In this document: positions 7,517 through 15,799 of the stretch, piece after piece
Layout of the letters: each line of letters opens with the position of its first letter
Position numbering within the stretch: the stretch's first letter is position 1
Assembly: GCA_937928755.1 (NCBI GenBank)
Contig: CALEZI010000199.1
Span: forward strand, 1 to 47,380
Origin: an uncultured Rhodanobacteraceae bacterium
Lineage (GTDB): Bacteria > Pseudomonadota > Gammaproteobacteria > Xanthomonadales > SZUA-5
DNA: 47,380 nucleotides
Direction: 5' to 3'
Notes under the pieces: model-generated
What the model was told of the DNA's origin: nothing
Seen by the model: only the letters and a program-made list of their open reading frames with translations
The model's database searches: none
Translations under genes and position numbers: made by a program

Positions 7517-8023
7517 ATGTCGCTCGTCTCCCGCATCGAATCCCTGATTCTCCGACTCGCCGCCGAGTTCAAGGCCATCCGCCGCGATCTCGGCAATCCC
7601 ACCGAACTCACCACCCGCGATCAGTCGAACCTGGTCGCCGCGATCAACGAAGTCCGCGCGCTGATCGATGTCACGCCGGGTCTCAACATCATCGACGACG
7701 AGAACCCGAACGCCGTCAGCACCACGTTCTCCGCGTCCGGCATCGTCCGCCGCCTCGACCAACTCAAGGCGGACATCCTGGGCGGTGCGGACGGCGCGTT
7801 TGACACGCTGAAGGAACTCCAGGATGCGCTGGCCGGCGACGCCTCGAGCATCGCTGCGCTGACTCGTGCGCTGGAGTCGCGCGTGCGCCATGACGAGCCG
7901 CAGGACCTGACCGTCGACTCCCAAGCGCAGGCCCGCCAGAACATCGGCGCGGTTTCCGCTGAGGCGGTCGGCGACACCGAGGTCGACTTCGTGGTCGTGT
8001 TCCGCGACGCGCTGGCGGCCTGA
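7517..8023 (+). CDS. Phage fibre-like structural protein
   Basis: A 168-residue protein. The first 26 residues (MSLVSRIESLILRLAAEFKA) form an amphipathic helix closely similar to the start of the next gene. Residues 90-120 (ILGGADGAFDTLKELQDALA) match a short repeat often seen in phage tail-fibre and related trimeric proteins. An AGGAAA box precedes the ATG. Its place between terminase and the head-joining gene gpW is unusual, because lambda has nothing there. It may decorate the capsid or portal vertex rather than the tail. The exact role is unknown. Confidence 0.7.
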   Translation: MSLVSRIESLILRLAAEFKAIRRDLGNPTELTTRDQSNLVAAINEVRALIDVTPGLNIIDDENPNAVSTTFSASGIVRRLDQLKADILGGADGAFDTLKELQDALAGDASSIAALTRALESRVRHDEPQDLTVDSQAQARQNIGAVSAEAVGDTEVDFVVVFRDALAA

Positions 8024-8027
8024 GCCG

Positions 8028-8471
8028 ATGAGCCTCGTTCGCAACATCGCGAGTCTGGCAACGCGGATTGCGCTCGAGCTCAAGGCTGCTCGCCAGCGGA
8101 TCGGCGCCCTCGAAGGGCGCCTTCCGCCGGGTGAGACCGTGGTCACGCCGGGACATCCCGGCGTGGCCAAGGCCTGGGCCTGCTTCGCCACACAAGCGCA
8201 GGTGGCCGTGCTTCGGTCCGGCTTCAACATCGCTCGGGTCGAACGCCAGGGCGTCGGGCGCTATCGGGTGCATTTCCACACAGCGCTGCCCAACGCGGAT
8301 TACTGCTGGCAGGCATTCGCGCGTAATGGCGGGCAGCAGACGTCGATCAAGCTGGCCATCGCACGAGTTCGCGGGGACGCCAAGACGGCGCAATCGCTGG
8401 AACTGTCGGTCGTCACCACCAGCGGCACGCCGGTGGATTCGGCGGAAGTGAATATCGTGGTGTACGCCTGA
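8028..8471 (+). CDS. Phage fibre-like protein with H-type tip domain
   Basis: A 147-residue protein whose N-terminal helix (MSLVRNIASLATRIALELKA) parallels the previous gene. The C-terminal domain (KAWACFATQAQVAVLRSGFN, then VGRYRVHFHTALPNADYCW) resembles a small beta domain found at the ends of many phage tail fibres, in which an AW-x-F start is followed by a YTVNF-like strand and MPxAxY. The stop overlaps the gpW start (TGATG). Together with 7517-8023 it looks like a fibre stalk/tip pair with a shared anchoring helix. Confidence 0.7.
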   Translation: MSLVRNIASLATRIALELKAARQRIGALEGRLPPGETVVTPGHPGVAKAWACFATQAQVAVLRSGFNIARVERQGVGRYRVHFHTALPNADYCWQAFARNGGQQTSIKLAIARVRGDAKTAQSLELSVVTTSGTPVDSAEVNIVVYA

Positions 8472-8692
8472 TGGCCTACACCGAAGCCCACCTCGCCGCA
8501 CTCGAGCAGGCCTTGGCGCGCGGCGAGAGTCGCGTGCGTTTCGAGGACAAGATGGTCGAGTACCGCTCCGTTGAGGAGCTGAAGGCGGCGATCCGCGAGG
8601 TCAAGCGTGGACTCTTTGAGCAGGCGCGCGACACCGGGCTGTGGCCGGGCGCGCCGCGGCAGATCCGCGTGACGACCAACAAGGGTCTGTGA
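8471..8692 (+). CDS. Head-tail joining protein, gpW-like
   Basis: A 73-residue protein with the features of lambda gpW: small, helical ends and a central beta hairpin (RVRFEDKMVEYRSVEELKAA). gpW plugs the filled head below the portal and is required for tail attachment. The gene overlaps both neighbours by one base (TGATG at each end) and immediately precedes the portal gene, as in lambda W-B. Confidence 0.85.
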   Translation: MAYTEAHLAALEQALARGESRVRFEDKMVEYRSVEELKAAIREVKRGLFEQARDTGLWPGAPRQIRVTTNKGL

Positions 8693-10179
8693 TGGCGCGC
8701 CCGTTTCGCGGCTGGTTGGCCAGCGTCGCGCACAACACCCGCAAGTGGCTCGGACTTCCCGTGCATGACGCGGCTGGCCGCGGTCGACGCTCGCTGGCCT
8801 GGTCGCCCGGAAACCCGGGCGCCGTGGCCGCCATGCTGGCGACGCAGACCGAGTTGCGCGCCAAGAGTCGTGACATCGCACGGCGCAATGCCTGGGCCAA
8901 CGCCGCGCTGGAGTCCTATGTGTCCAACGCGATCGGCACCGGCATCAAGCCGCAGTCGATGGTGGCCGATCAGACGCTGCGCGAGACCATCCATCGCTTG
9001 TGGTCGGACTGGGTTGCCGACGCCGACGCAGCAGGGTTGACCGACTTCTACGGGCTGCAGGCCCTCGCGTGCCGGGCCATGCTCGAAGGCGGCGAGTGTC
9101 TGATTCGCCTGCGTCCGCGGCGCCCGGAAGACGGTCTGGTCGTAGGCCTGCAACTGCAACTTCTCGAACCCGAACACCTGCCGGTGACTTTGAACACGAG
9201 CACCGCGACCGGCAACACCATTCGTGCGGGCATCGAGTTCGATGCGCTAGGGCGCCGCGTGGCTTATCACCTCTACCGCCAGCATCCGGAAGACGGTGCG
9301 CTGGCGCCGATGTCGTCCAGCAGCGGCTCGGAGACCGTGCGCGTACCTGCGCACGAGATCGTGCATCTGTTTCGTCCGCTGCGTCCGGGGCAGATCCGCG
9401 GCGAGCCTTGGCTGGCCCGCGCCTTGGTCAAGCTCAATGAGTTGGACCAGTACGATGACGCCGAACTGGTGCGCAAGAAGACCGCGGCGATGTTCGCCGG
9501 GTTCATCACGCGCGTGCAGCCGGAAGACCAGTTGATGGGCGAAGGCCTGCCGGATGACCACGGCATCGCGCTCGCGGGCCTGGAACCGGGGACGATGCAG
9601 ATCCTGGAGGCCGGCGAGGACATCAAGTTCAGCCAGCCTGCCGATGTAGGCGCCAGCTACGCCGAGTTCCTGCGCATGCAGTTTCGCGCAGTCGCGGCGG
9701 CGATGGGCGTGACCTACGAGCAACTCACCGGGGATCTGACCCAGGTGAACTACAGCTCGATTCGGGCTGGATTGCTGGAGTTTCGGCGCCGGGTCGAGGC
9801 GATCCAGCACGGGGTCATCGTGCACCAGTTGTGCCGCCCGATCTGGAAGGCGTGGATGACCCAGGTCGTACTGGAAGGCTCATTGCCGATCGCTGACTAC
9901 ACGCGCCGCCAGCGCGAGGTGCAGGCGGTCAAGTGGATCCCGCAAGGTTGGCAGTGGGTGGATCCGCAGAAGGAGTTCAATGCGGTGAAGACCGCAATTC
10001 GTGGCGGGCTGCTCAGCCGCTCGGAAGCGATCAGCGCCTTCGGCTACGACGCCGAAGACATCGATCGCGAGATCGCTGCCGACAACCAGCGCGCGGATCA
10101 ACTCGGCTTGGTGCTCGACACCGATCCGCGCCGCGACCCCGAGCGTTTGTCCGACGCCACATCTATCCCAGGCGCCTGA
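8692..10179 (+). CDS. Phage portal protein, lambda gpB family
   Basis: A 495-residue portal protein that forms the dodecameric DNA channel of the head. Family signatures include RDIARRNAWANAALESYVSN (residues about 62-81), GIKPQSM, the clip/stem region HEIVHLFRPLRPGQIRGEPW (about 222-241) and the conserved GVTYEQLTGDLTQVNYSS near residue 345. The ATG at 8692, overlapping the gpW stop, is preferred over an in-frame start 17 codons upstream because it preserves the TGATG junction and begins MARPFRGW at a typical portal N-terminus. Confidence 0.96.
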   Translation: MARPFRGWLASVAHNTRKWLGLPVHDAAGRGRRSLAWSPGNPGAVAAMLATQTELRAKSRDIARRNAWANAALESYVSNAIGTGIKPQSMVADQTLRETIHRLWSDWVADADAAGLTDFYGLQALACRAMLEGGECLIRLRPRRPEDGLVVGLQLQLLEPEHLPVTLNTSTATGNTIRAGIEFDALGRRVAYHLYRQHPEDGALAPMSSSSGSETVRVPAHEIVHLFRPLRPGQIRGEPWLARALVKLNELDQYDDAELVRKKTAAMFAGFITRVQPEDQLMGEGLPDDHGIALAGLEPGTMQILEAGEDIKFSQPADVGASYAEFLRMQFRAVAAAMGVTYEQLTGDLTQVNYSSIRAGLLEFRRRVEAIQHGVIVHQLCRPIWKAWMTQVVLEGSLPIADYTRRQREVQAVKWIPQGWQWVDPQKEFNAVKTAIRGGLLSRSEAISAFGYDAEDIDREIAADNQRADQLGLVLDTDPRRDPERLSDATSIPGA

Positions 10180-10182
10180 ACC

Positions 10183-11520
10183 ATGTTCCTTCCTCATCTG
10201 GCGGGCCGATTGATCGGCACGCCACTGCTGCTTGCGCGCGCCAAACTCGATGTCCTGCTGGCCGTGCTCGGCGAGCGCATCGGCGCACCGCAGGTCAGTG
10301 TCGCAGCATTCGAGCCGGTCATCGCTCCGAGTGTGCGCACGCAATCGTCGATCGCCGTGATCCCGGTATTCGGCACGCTGGTCCGGCGCACCAATGGACT
10401 GGAAGCGGCATCCGGCCTGACCAGTTACTCCGAACTGGCGGCGCGACTTCAGGCCGCATCCGTGGATACGGCCGTCCGTGGCGTGCTGCTCGAGATCGAC
10501 TCGCCCGGTGGCGAAGCCGGCGGCGTATTCGAACTGGCCGAGCACGTGCGCGCGTTGGCGCAGCACAAGCCGGTCTGGGCGGTGGCCGTCGACTCCGCGC
10601 TATCGGCGGCCTACGCGATTGCAGCCGCCGCCAATCGGGTCGTGGTGACGCGCACCGCCGGTGTTGGCTCGATCGGCGTCATCGCCATGCACATCGATCA
10701 GTCCGCCCGCGATGTGCAACAGGGTTATCGCTACACGCCGGTTCTCGCCGGCGCACACAAGGCCGATCTCTCACCCCACGCGGTGCTGGCACCTGAAGCG
10801 CTGACTCGATTGCAGCGCGAGGTGGATCGCCTCTACGACCTGTTCGTCGACCACGTTGCACAGATGCGCGGGCTCGACAGCGATGCCATCCGCGCGACTG
10901 AGGCCGGCTTGTACTTCGCCGACGACGCGGTGCACGCCGGCTTGGCCGACGCGGTCGGCGGCTTCGACGACACGCTGGCCGAGTTCGCCCAGTTCCTTTC
11001 GCGCCCAGTCAACCGACTTGGGCACCACGCCGCACTGCTGACCCCCACCCCCACGATCAAGGACATCACCATGTCGACCGTACCCACCGACATTCCCTTC
11101 CCGAACAAGCCCACTCAACCCGCCTCCGCGCCCGAAGTGTCTGAGCCCATCGACGTTCCCGACGAGGACAACGAGAAGGTCGAGGTGGCGCCGGCTACTC
11201 CCTCCGCGCCTGCCACACCGACAACCGCGGCCCAGACCGCCCCGGTCAGCCGCAGCTTCGCCGACGCCCGTCTGATCGTCGAGATGTGCGTGCTCGCCGG
11301 TCGCGCTGACCGTGCGCTGGGCTTCCTCGACGCCAACGCCGGAGTCGATCAGGTGCGTCGAACGCTGCTGGCCGAACTGGCCGCAGGCCCCGAGATCGGC
11401 TCGCTGTTGCCGCCGATCGGTCATCGGACGAGCGCCACGCCTTCGGATCCCGCGGCCGCTGCCGCCTCGCCCACCCACAACCCCGTACTCGCTGCAGTCG
11501 CCAAACTGCGCAAAGGCTGA
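10183..11520 (+). CDS. S49 family head maturation protease with C-terminal scaffold
   Basis: A 445-residue protein equivalent to lambda gpC. The N-terminal 270 residues are an SppA/S49 serine peptidase: LLEIDSPGGEAGGVFELAEH (102-121), the nucleophile region DSALSAAYAIAAA with Ser141 as the likely catalytic serine, and Lys193 in AGAHKADLSP as the likely base. The last 150 residues are acidic, proline/alanine-rich and of low complexity, as expected for a scaffold. It should cleave the portal and scaffold during procapsid maturation. An internal in-frame ATG at 11071 with its own AAGGA box may give the scaffold alone. Confidence 0.94.
   Translation: MFLPHLAGRLIGTPLLLARAKLDVLLAVLGERIGAPQVSVAAFEPVIAPSVRTQSSIAVIPVFGTLVRRTNGLEAASGLTSYSELAARLQAASVDTAVRGVLLEIDSPGGEAGGVFELAEHVRALAQHKPVWAVAVDSALSAAYAIAAAANRVVVTRTAGVGSIGVIAMHIDQSARDVQQGYRYTPVLAGAHKADLSPHAVLAPEALTRLQREVDRLYDLFVDHVAQMRGLDSDAIRATEAGLYFADDAVHAGLADAVGGFDDTLAEFAQFLSRPVNRLGHHAALLTPTPTIKDITMSTVPTDIPFPNKPTQPASAPEVSEPIDVPDEDNEKVEVAPATPSAPATPTTAAQTAPVSRSFADARLIVEMCVLAGRADRALGFLDANAGVDQVRRTLLAELAAGPEIGSLLPPIGHRTSATPSDPAAAAASPTHNPVLAAVAKLRKG
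11071..11520 (+). CDS. Nested scaffold protein from internal start (Nu3-like)
   Basis: In frame inside the protease gene, an ATG at 11071 is preceded by AAGGACATCACC, giving a 149-residue protein beginning MSTVPTDIPFPNKPTQPAS and ending KLRKG. Composition (Pro/Ala/Thr/Glu-rich, then a helical region near ARLIVEMCVLAGRADRALGF) suits a capsid scaffold. In lambda, Nu3 is made from an internal start of gene C in exactly this way. The position, frame and Shine-Dalgarno are seen; expression is inferred. Confidence 0.7.
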   Translation: MSTVPTDIPFPNKPTQPASAPEVSEPIDVPDEDNEKVEVAPATPSAPATPTTAAQTAPVSRSFADARLIVEMCVLAGRADRALGFLDANAGVDQVRRTLLAELAAGPEIGSLLPPIGHRTSATPSDPAAAAASPTHNPVLAAVAKLRKG

Positions 11521-11523
11521 CCC

Positions 11524-11895
11524 ATGCCCGCCATTCTCGAAAGTCAGAACCTGGGTGACCTGCTCAAGTTCGAAGCGCCGCAGCTGTACTCGCGTGACAC
11601 AGTCACTGTGGCCGCCGGATCCAACCTGCGCCTCGGCGCCGTGGTCGCGTTCACCGCGACCGGGACCCTCAAGGCCCTGGCGCCCGCCGCCAGCGACAGC
11701 ACCAAGGTAGCGGTCGGGGTGCTTATCGTCGATGCCGACGCCACCCTGGCCGAGCGCGATGCGCTGATGGTCTGTCGCCACGCGATCGTGTCCGACCGCG
11801 CGCTGCAGTGGCCCGCCGCCATTACCCCCGAACAGAAGGCCACCGCGGTCGCGCAATTGCGCGCGCTCGGCGTACTGGTCCGCACTGGAGTCTGA
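11524..11895 (+). CDS. Head decoration protein, gpD-like
   Basis: A 123-residue protein of the lambda gpD type (about 110 residues), which trimerises on the expanded capsid and stabilises it. Features are an N-terminal arm (MPAILESQNLGDLLKFEAPQ), a beta-rich core (VTVAAGSNLRLGAVVAFTAT) and VAVGVLIVDADAT. It sits 3 nt after the protease/scaffold gene and 1 nt before the capsid gene, as in the lambda D-E pair. Confidence 0.9.
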   Translation: MPAILESQNLGDLLKFEAPQLYSRDTVTVAAGSNLRLGAVVAFTATGTLKALAPAASDSTKVAVGVLIVDADATLAERDALMVCRHAIVSDRALQWPAAITPEQKATAVAQLRALGVLVRTGV

Positions 11896-11896
11896 G

Positions 11897-12898
11897 ATGC
11901 AGAACCCTTTTCACAACCCCGCGTTCTCGATGGCTAACCTCACGGCGGCCATCAACCAGATCCCGAATCGCTACGGCAAGCTGGAAGCTCTGCGCCTGAT
12001 GCCGGAGAAATCGGTGCGCTTTCGCCAGGTGCTGGTCGAGGAGCGCAATGGCGTTCTGGCGCTGCTGCCAACGCTACCGCCCGGCTCCCCGGGTACGGTG
12101 GGCGTGCGCGGCAAGCGCAAGATGCGCTCGTTCGTCGTGCCGCACATTCCGCACGATGACGTGGTGCTGCCCGAGGAGGTCAACGGCATCCGCGGATTCG
12201 GGTCGGAGACCGAACTGGAGACCGTCGCCAACGTGATCGCGCAGCATCTGGAGACCATGCGCAGCAAGCACGCGATCACGCTGGAGCATCTGCGCATGGG
12301 CGCCCTGAAGGGCGTGATCCTGGACTCCGATGGGTCGGAGCTGTACGACCTCTATGCCGAGTTCGACATCACGCCCAAGGTGATCAGCTTCGCGCTCACC
12401 ACGCCGACCACCAACATCAAGGCCAAGTGTGCGGATGTGCTTCGCCACATCGAGGACAGCCTGCGCGGCGAGATCATGACCGGCGCCCATGTGCTCTGCA
12501 GTCCCGAGTTCTTCGATGCGTTCACTGGCCATGACAGGGTGCAGAAGGCCTTCGAGAACTGGCAGCAAGGCGCCGGCCTGGTGCAGGACCTGCGCTCGGG
12601 CTTCACCTTCGGCGGGCTGACGTTCGAGGAGTACCGTGGTCAGGCGACGGACGTCGAGGGTCGTACCCGTCGCTTCATCGCCGCCGGCGAAGCGCACTGC
12701 TTCCCGATGGGCACGGTCGATACGTTCGCGACCTACGTAGCGCCGGCTGACTTCAACGAGACGGTGAACACGCTCGGCCAGCCGCTCTACGCCAAGCAGG
12801 AGCCGCGCAAGTTCGAGCGCGGTACCGATCTGCACACGCAGAGCAACCCGCTGCCGATGTGTCACCGGCCGGGTGTGCTGGTGAAGCTGACCGCATGA
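11897..12898 (+). CDS. Major capsid protein, lambda gpE family
   Basis: A 333-residue protein of nearly the same length as lambda gpE (341), with an HK97-type fold expected. Recognisable segments are FSMANLTAAINQIPNRYGKL near the start, KRKMRSFVVPHIPHDDVVLP (about 75-95), the E-loop/alpha-helix region EVNGIRGFGSETELETV, and the C-terminal RPGVLVKLTA. It assembles the icosahedral head. Its stop overlaps the next gene by ATGA. Confidence 0.96.
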   Translation: MQNPFHNPAFSMANLTAAINQIPNRYGKLEALRLMPEKSVRFRQVLVEERNGVLALLPTLPPGSPGTVGVRGKRKMRSFVVPHIPHDDVVLPEEVNGIRGFGSETELETVANVIAQHLETMRSKHAITLEHLRMGALKGVILDSDGSELYDLYAEFDITPKVISFALTTPTTNIKAKCADVLRHIEDSLRGEIMTGAHVLCSPEFFDAFTGHDRVQKAFENWQQGAGLVQDLRSGFTFGGLTFEEYRGQATDVEGRTRRFIAAGEAHCFPMGTVDTFATYVAPADFNETVNTLGQPLYAKQEPRKFERGTDLHTQSNPLPMCHRPGVLVKLTA

Positions 12899-13218
12899 AC
12901 GAGCTAACGCCACCTCTCGATCTGGTTGGTCGCGTCTATGCGTCCGCCGCCAACGCGGGGCTGCTCAAGCGCTGCACATGGCTGCGCAACCCGCCCGACA
13001 TGCCGCTGGTCCATCACGTCGGCTTGCGCGCGCCCGATGACTCGATTCTGGAGAACTTGAGCCGCAGCAAGGAGACCACCATCAGCTACCCGTGCACGAT
13101 CTTCCTCGGCCTCAAGGCCGGCGAGACCGTGGAACTGGAAGGCCAGCGCTACCAGGTGCGCGAGATCCGAGCCGTTGGCGACGGCGCTGAACTGCGCACC
13201 AAGCTGACACGCCTGTGA
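12895..13218 (+). CDS. Probable head-tail connector protein (FII-position)
   Basis: A 107-residue protein beginning MNELTPPLDLVGRVYASAAN, with a beta-rich C-terminus (ETVELEGQRYQVREIRAVGD). The ATG at 12895 overlaps the capsid stop (ATGA). In lambda this position holds FI/FII, and the size and beta composition suit a FII-like attachment protein, but I cannot name the family with certainty. Confidence 0.7.
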   Translation: MNELTPPLDLVGRVYASAANAGLLKRCTWLRNPPDMPLVHHVGLRAPDDSILENLSRSKETTISYPCTIFLGLKAGETVELEGQRYQVREIRAVGDGAELRTKLTRL

Positions 13219-13224
13219 TCTGCT

Positions 13225-13665
13225 GTGAACTCAATCCGCGAGCAGATCCTGCAGCGCCTGGCGGGCGTGCTCGGGGTGGTGGCCGCCGCACATAACGCCA
13301 GCGTCCATCGGTCACCCACGGTGGCCATCGAGCGCGAGCACTGTCCGGCGTTGGTGCTGTTTCCGGAAGCCGATCAGATCACCGAGCGGGCCAACGATCG
13401 GGTGACGCGCGAGCTCACGGTCCGCATCACCGCGCTGGCCAGGGCAATCCCGCCGCTGGTCGCCGAGACGGAAGCCGACGGGCTGCTCACCGCTGCGCAT
13501 GCGGCGGTGATGCTGGATATGAACCTGGCCGGCCTGGCGCTCGGGGTTCGGGAGATCGACGCCGAGTTCGACATCGAAGACGCCGACGCCACCGCGGCGG
13601 CCATCCCGCAGCGCTACCGCATCACCTACCGAACGCTGAGCTGCGATCTCGCGCAGCTCGGCTGA
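13225..13665 (+). CDS. Probable tail terminator/completion protein
   Basis: A 146-residue protein starting at GTG 13225 (NSIREQILQRLAGVLG). The pattern is an N-terminal helix, then strands ALVLFPEADQ and TRELTVRITALA, a second helix, and a final IPQRYRITYRTLSCDLAQLG. This is the layout of tail terminator/completion proteins that cap the tube and dock it to the head, and it matches the position between connector and tail tube genes. The exact family (gpU or gpZ-like) is not certain. Confidence 0.7.
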   Translation: MNSIREQILQRLAGVLGVVAAAHNASVHRSPTVAIEREHCPALVLFPEADQITERANDRVTRELTVRITALARAIPPLVAETEADGLLTAAHAAVMLDMNLAGLALGVREIDAEFDIEDADATAAAIPQRYRITYRTLSCDLAQLG

Positions 13666-13722
13666 GCCACCCACCTTGAACCCCAACAATCCATCGGCTT
13701 CGCGCCGATGGCAGGAGTCCTC

Positions 13723-14505
13723 ATGTCCACTTATGCCTCATTCCAGGGCCGCGTCTATCTTGGCCGCCGCGACGCGGCCGGCAACCCGATCGAAGTGCGC
13801 TCACCCGGCAACGTCGCCGAACTCAAGTTGTCGCTGAAGACCGATGTCCTCGAACACTTCGAGTCGCAGACCGGCCAGCGCACGCTCGATCACCGCATGG
13901 TCAAGCAGAAGTCGGCAACGATCATGCTGACCATCGAAGAGTTCACCAAAGAGAACCTGTCGCTGGCGCTTTACGGCAACCACATCGACACGCAGAGCGG
14001 CACCGTGCAGGCGGAATCGATCGGCGCGCCGTTGGCCGTCGGTCATCGCTACCTGCTGGCCCATCCCAAGGTGTCAACCCTGGTGCTGAAAGACAGCGCA
14101 ACCCCGGCGAAGACGCTGGTGCTCGGCACTGACTACACCGCCGACCTCGATTTCGGCGCGATCCAACTGCTGCGGCTGGACGATGGCGCCTCGACGCCTG
14201 TGCCGTTCACGGCACCGCTGAAGGCCAGCTACGGGTTCGGCGTCACCACCGAGATCGGCATCTTCACCCAGCCGCTGCCGGAGCGCTTCTTGCGCCTGGA
14301 GGGTCTGAACACCGCGCAGGGTAACGCCAAGGTGTTGGTTGAGCTCTATCGGGTGGCGTTCGATCCGCTGAAGGAACTGAACCTGATCTCCGACGAGTAC
14401 AACAAGTTCGAACTCGAAGGCTCGCTGCTGGCGGACAACACCAAGCCGCTCGACGCGGTGCTTGGACAATTTGGTCGCATTGTGCAAATTGGCGGCCAGC
14501 CATGA
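13723..14505 (+). CDS. Major tail tube protein
   Basis: A 260-residue protein that should polymerise into the non-contractile tail tube. It is beta-rich, with GRVYLGRRDAAGNPIEVR near the start and TDVLEHFESQTGQRTLDHRM, a segment I recall from tail tube proteins of similar phages. The start is placed at ATG 13723 because an AGGAG box sits 7 nt upstream; an in-frame ATG five codons earlier lies on top of that box and lacks its own signal. The next gene, the chaperone G, overlaps by ATGA, as expected downstream of a tube gene. Confidence 0.85.
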   Translation: MSTYASFQGRVYLGRRDAAGNPIEVRSPGNVAELKLSLKTDVLEHFESQTGQRTLDHRMVKQKSATIMLTIEEFTKENLSLALYGNHIDTQSGTVQAESIGAPLAVGHRYLLAHPKVSTLVLKDSATPAKTLVLGTDYTADLDFGAIQLLRLDDGASTPVPFTAPLKASYGFGVTTEIGIFTQPLPERFLRLEGLNTAQGNAKVLVELYRVAFDPLKELNLISDEYNKFELEGSLLADNTKPLDAVLGQFGRIVQIGGQP

Positions 14506-14915
14506 GCATGCCAACCGATGAACTTGAACGACTGATCCCGCAGGGCACCAAGGTGTCGGTCGCCAGCGACACGGTCATCCTCTACCCGCTCAAGGTCGGC
14601 CAGCTGCCGGCCATGCTGCGGGCAGTCGGTGGCCTCGCCGGTCACCTGCAGCGCGATCCGATCGACTGGCTGCAACTGCTCGCCGAGCACGGCGATGCAC
14701 TGCTCGATGCGGTCGCCATCGGCAGCGGCAAGACGCGCGCCTGGGTGGACGGACTGGCGCCCGACGATGCGTTGCTGCTGGCTGCGAAAGTGGTCGAGGT
14801 CAACGCGGATTTTTTCGCCCGTCGGGTGATCCCGCGGATCGAGACATTGTTCGACAGCGCCAGGACCCTCGCGGCGGCCAGCGGGACTGCTGGTTCGACG
14901 CCGCCCAGCGCCTGA
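14502..14915 (+). CDS. Tail assembly chaperone G
   Basis: A 137-residue protein in the lambda gpG position between tail tube and tape measure. It is mainly helical (VGQLPAMLRAVGGLAGHLQR, DALLLAAKVVEVNADFFARR) with a flexible Ala/Ser/Pro C-terminus. G-type chaperones coat the tape measure protein before tube assembly. The codons GAT TTT TTC at 14808-14816 contain a canonical slippery heptamer, and a second, T-like frame continues in the -1 phase past its stop. Confidence 0.85.
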   Translation: MSMPTDELERLIPQGTKVSVASDTVILYPLKVGQLPAMLRAVGGLAGHLQRDPIDWLQLLAEHGDALLDAVAIGSGKTRAWVDGLAPDDALLLAAKVVEVNADFFARRVIPRIETLFDSARTLAAASGTAGSTPPSA

Positions 14916-15112
14916 TCGCGCACGGGCATGGGTTCGACGAGATCCTGCAGATGACGCTCGGCCAGCTGCGCGGGTTTATGCGGGCGATCGATCGGGCGGA
15001 GGCCACGCGCGAGTTGCGCCTGCTGAATCTCGTGCTCCTGGGCACTCGCGGCGAGTCGAAAGCCATCGAACGGCTTGAGGACACGCTACGCAAGCAGGCC
15101 GACTTGGGCTGA
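14502..15112 (+). CDS. Tail assembly chaperone G-T fusion by -1 frameshift
   Basis: After slipping back one base at TTTTTTC (14810-14816), translation would continue in the -1 frame from CGC 14816 to TGA 15110-15112. This adds 98 residues to the first 105 of G, about 203 in all. The added part contains RDCWFDAAQRLIAHGHGFDE and MTLGQLRGFMRAIDRAEATR, which resemble the T domain of phage tail chaperones. The T frame has no plausible start of its own before WFDAAQ. The open frame is seen; the slip itself is inferred from the well-known lambda G/GT arrangement. Confidence 0.72.
14810..14816 (+). promoter_or_regulatory. Candidate -1 slippery heptamer TTTTTTC
   Basis: T TTT TTC in the G reading frame fits the X-XXY-YYZ rule. 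It is the only such heptamer I see between the middle of G and its stop, 100 nt upstream of that stop. The 24 residues read in the -1 frame just after it are basic and not obviously conserved, so a non-standard site nearer 14,880 remains possible. Confidence 0.6.
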
Positions 15113-15115
15113 CCG

Positions 15116-15760
15116 ATGCGCATCAAGATCAAGCTCGACAGCGCCGCGGCGAGCGCCAAGTTGCGCAAGTGGGGCGGCGAACTGCGCGAGAAGGTGCGCA
15201 AGGCGGTCGGTACCGCCATGCGTGCCGAAGCTCCGGCGATCAAAGCCGAAGTGCAAAGCCACGTCGCGAACAAGCTCAAGGTCGTGCGTCGTTCCTTCCC
15301 GCGCAGCTTTACGGCCAAAGTCATTGATCGGGACACGCGTCGGTTGCCAGCGCTGCACATCGGCGCGCGCATTCCGTGGATCGGCATCCACGAGTCCGGT
15401 GGCACCATCCAGGGCAAGCTGCTGATTCCGCTCTACGCCCGCGTCGGCCGCAAAGCCTTCAAAGCACACGTCACCGCTCTGATGCGCGGCGGCAACGCTT
15501 ACTTCATCCGCAACGCCCGCGGAAACCTGGTGCTGATGGCCGAGAACCAGCGCGAGTACGACCGCACACTCGCGCCGTACAAGCGCCGACACCGCCGCGC
15601 GACCGGCGGCGGGCGACTCAAGCGCGGCGCCGACGTGCCAATCGCCGTGCTGGTGCCGCGGGTGACGATCAAGAAGCGGCTCGATGTGTATGCGGTGATC
15701 GCGAGGCAGGTGCCGGCGATGTCGGCAGCGATTGAGAGGGAACTGGGCCGGCTTGGCTGA
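15116..15760 (+). CDS. Phage tail-associated protein, DUF6441-like
   Basis: A 214-residue, very basic protein. The start (MRIKIKLDSAAASAKLRKWG) is followed by a helical region and then WIGIHESGGTIQGKLLIPLY (about 90-109), GRKAFKAHVTALMRGGNAYF and the C-terminal VLVPRVTIKKRLDVYAVIAR. The GG-I-x-GK-LIP motif resembles the DUF6441 family of phage proteins as I recall it. It lies between the G/T chaperone and tape measure genes and so is probably a minor tail or assembly protein. Its start is 3 nt after the T frame. Confidence 0.72.
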   Translation: MRIKIKLDSAAASAKLRKWGGELREKVRKAVGTAMRAEAPAIKAEVQSHVANKLKVVRRSFPRSFTAKVIDRDTRRLPALHIGARIPWIGIHESGGTIQGKLLIPLYARVGRKAFKAHVTALMRGGNAYFIRNARGNLVLMAENQREYDRTLAPYKRRHRRATGGGRLKRGADVPIAVLVPRVTIKKRLDVYAVIARQVPAMSAAIERELGRLG

Positions 15761-15799
15761 ATTGTCCGATCTCGTACGCCGACGCGCTCGATCGAAACA

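Noticed and set aside
10771..11856. Long open frame on - strand across the protease/scaffold and decoration genes
   Set aside because: Antisense shadow with Gly/Arg-rich composition; the + strand genes have motifs and coupled starts.
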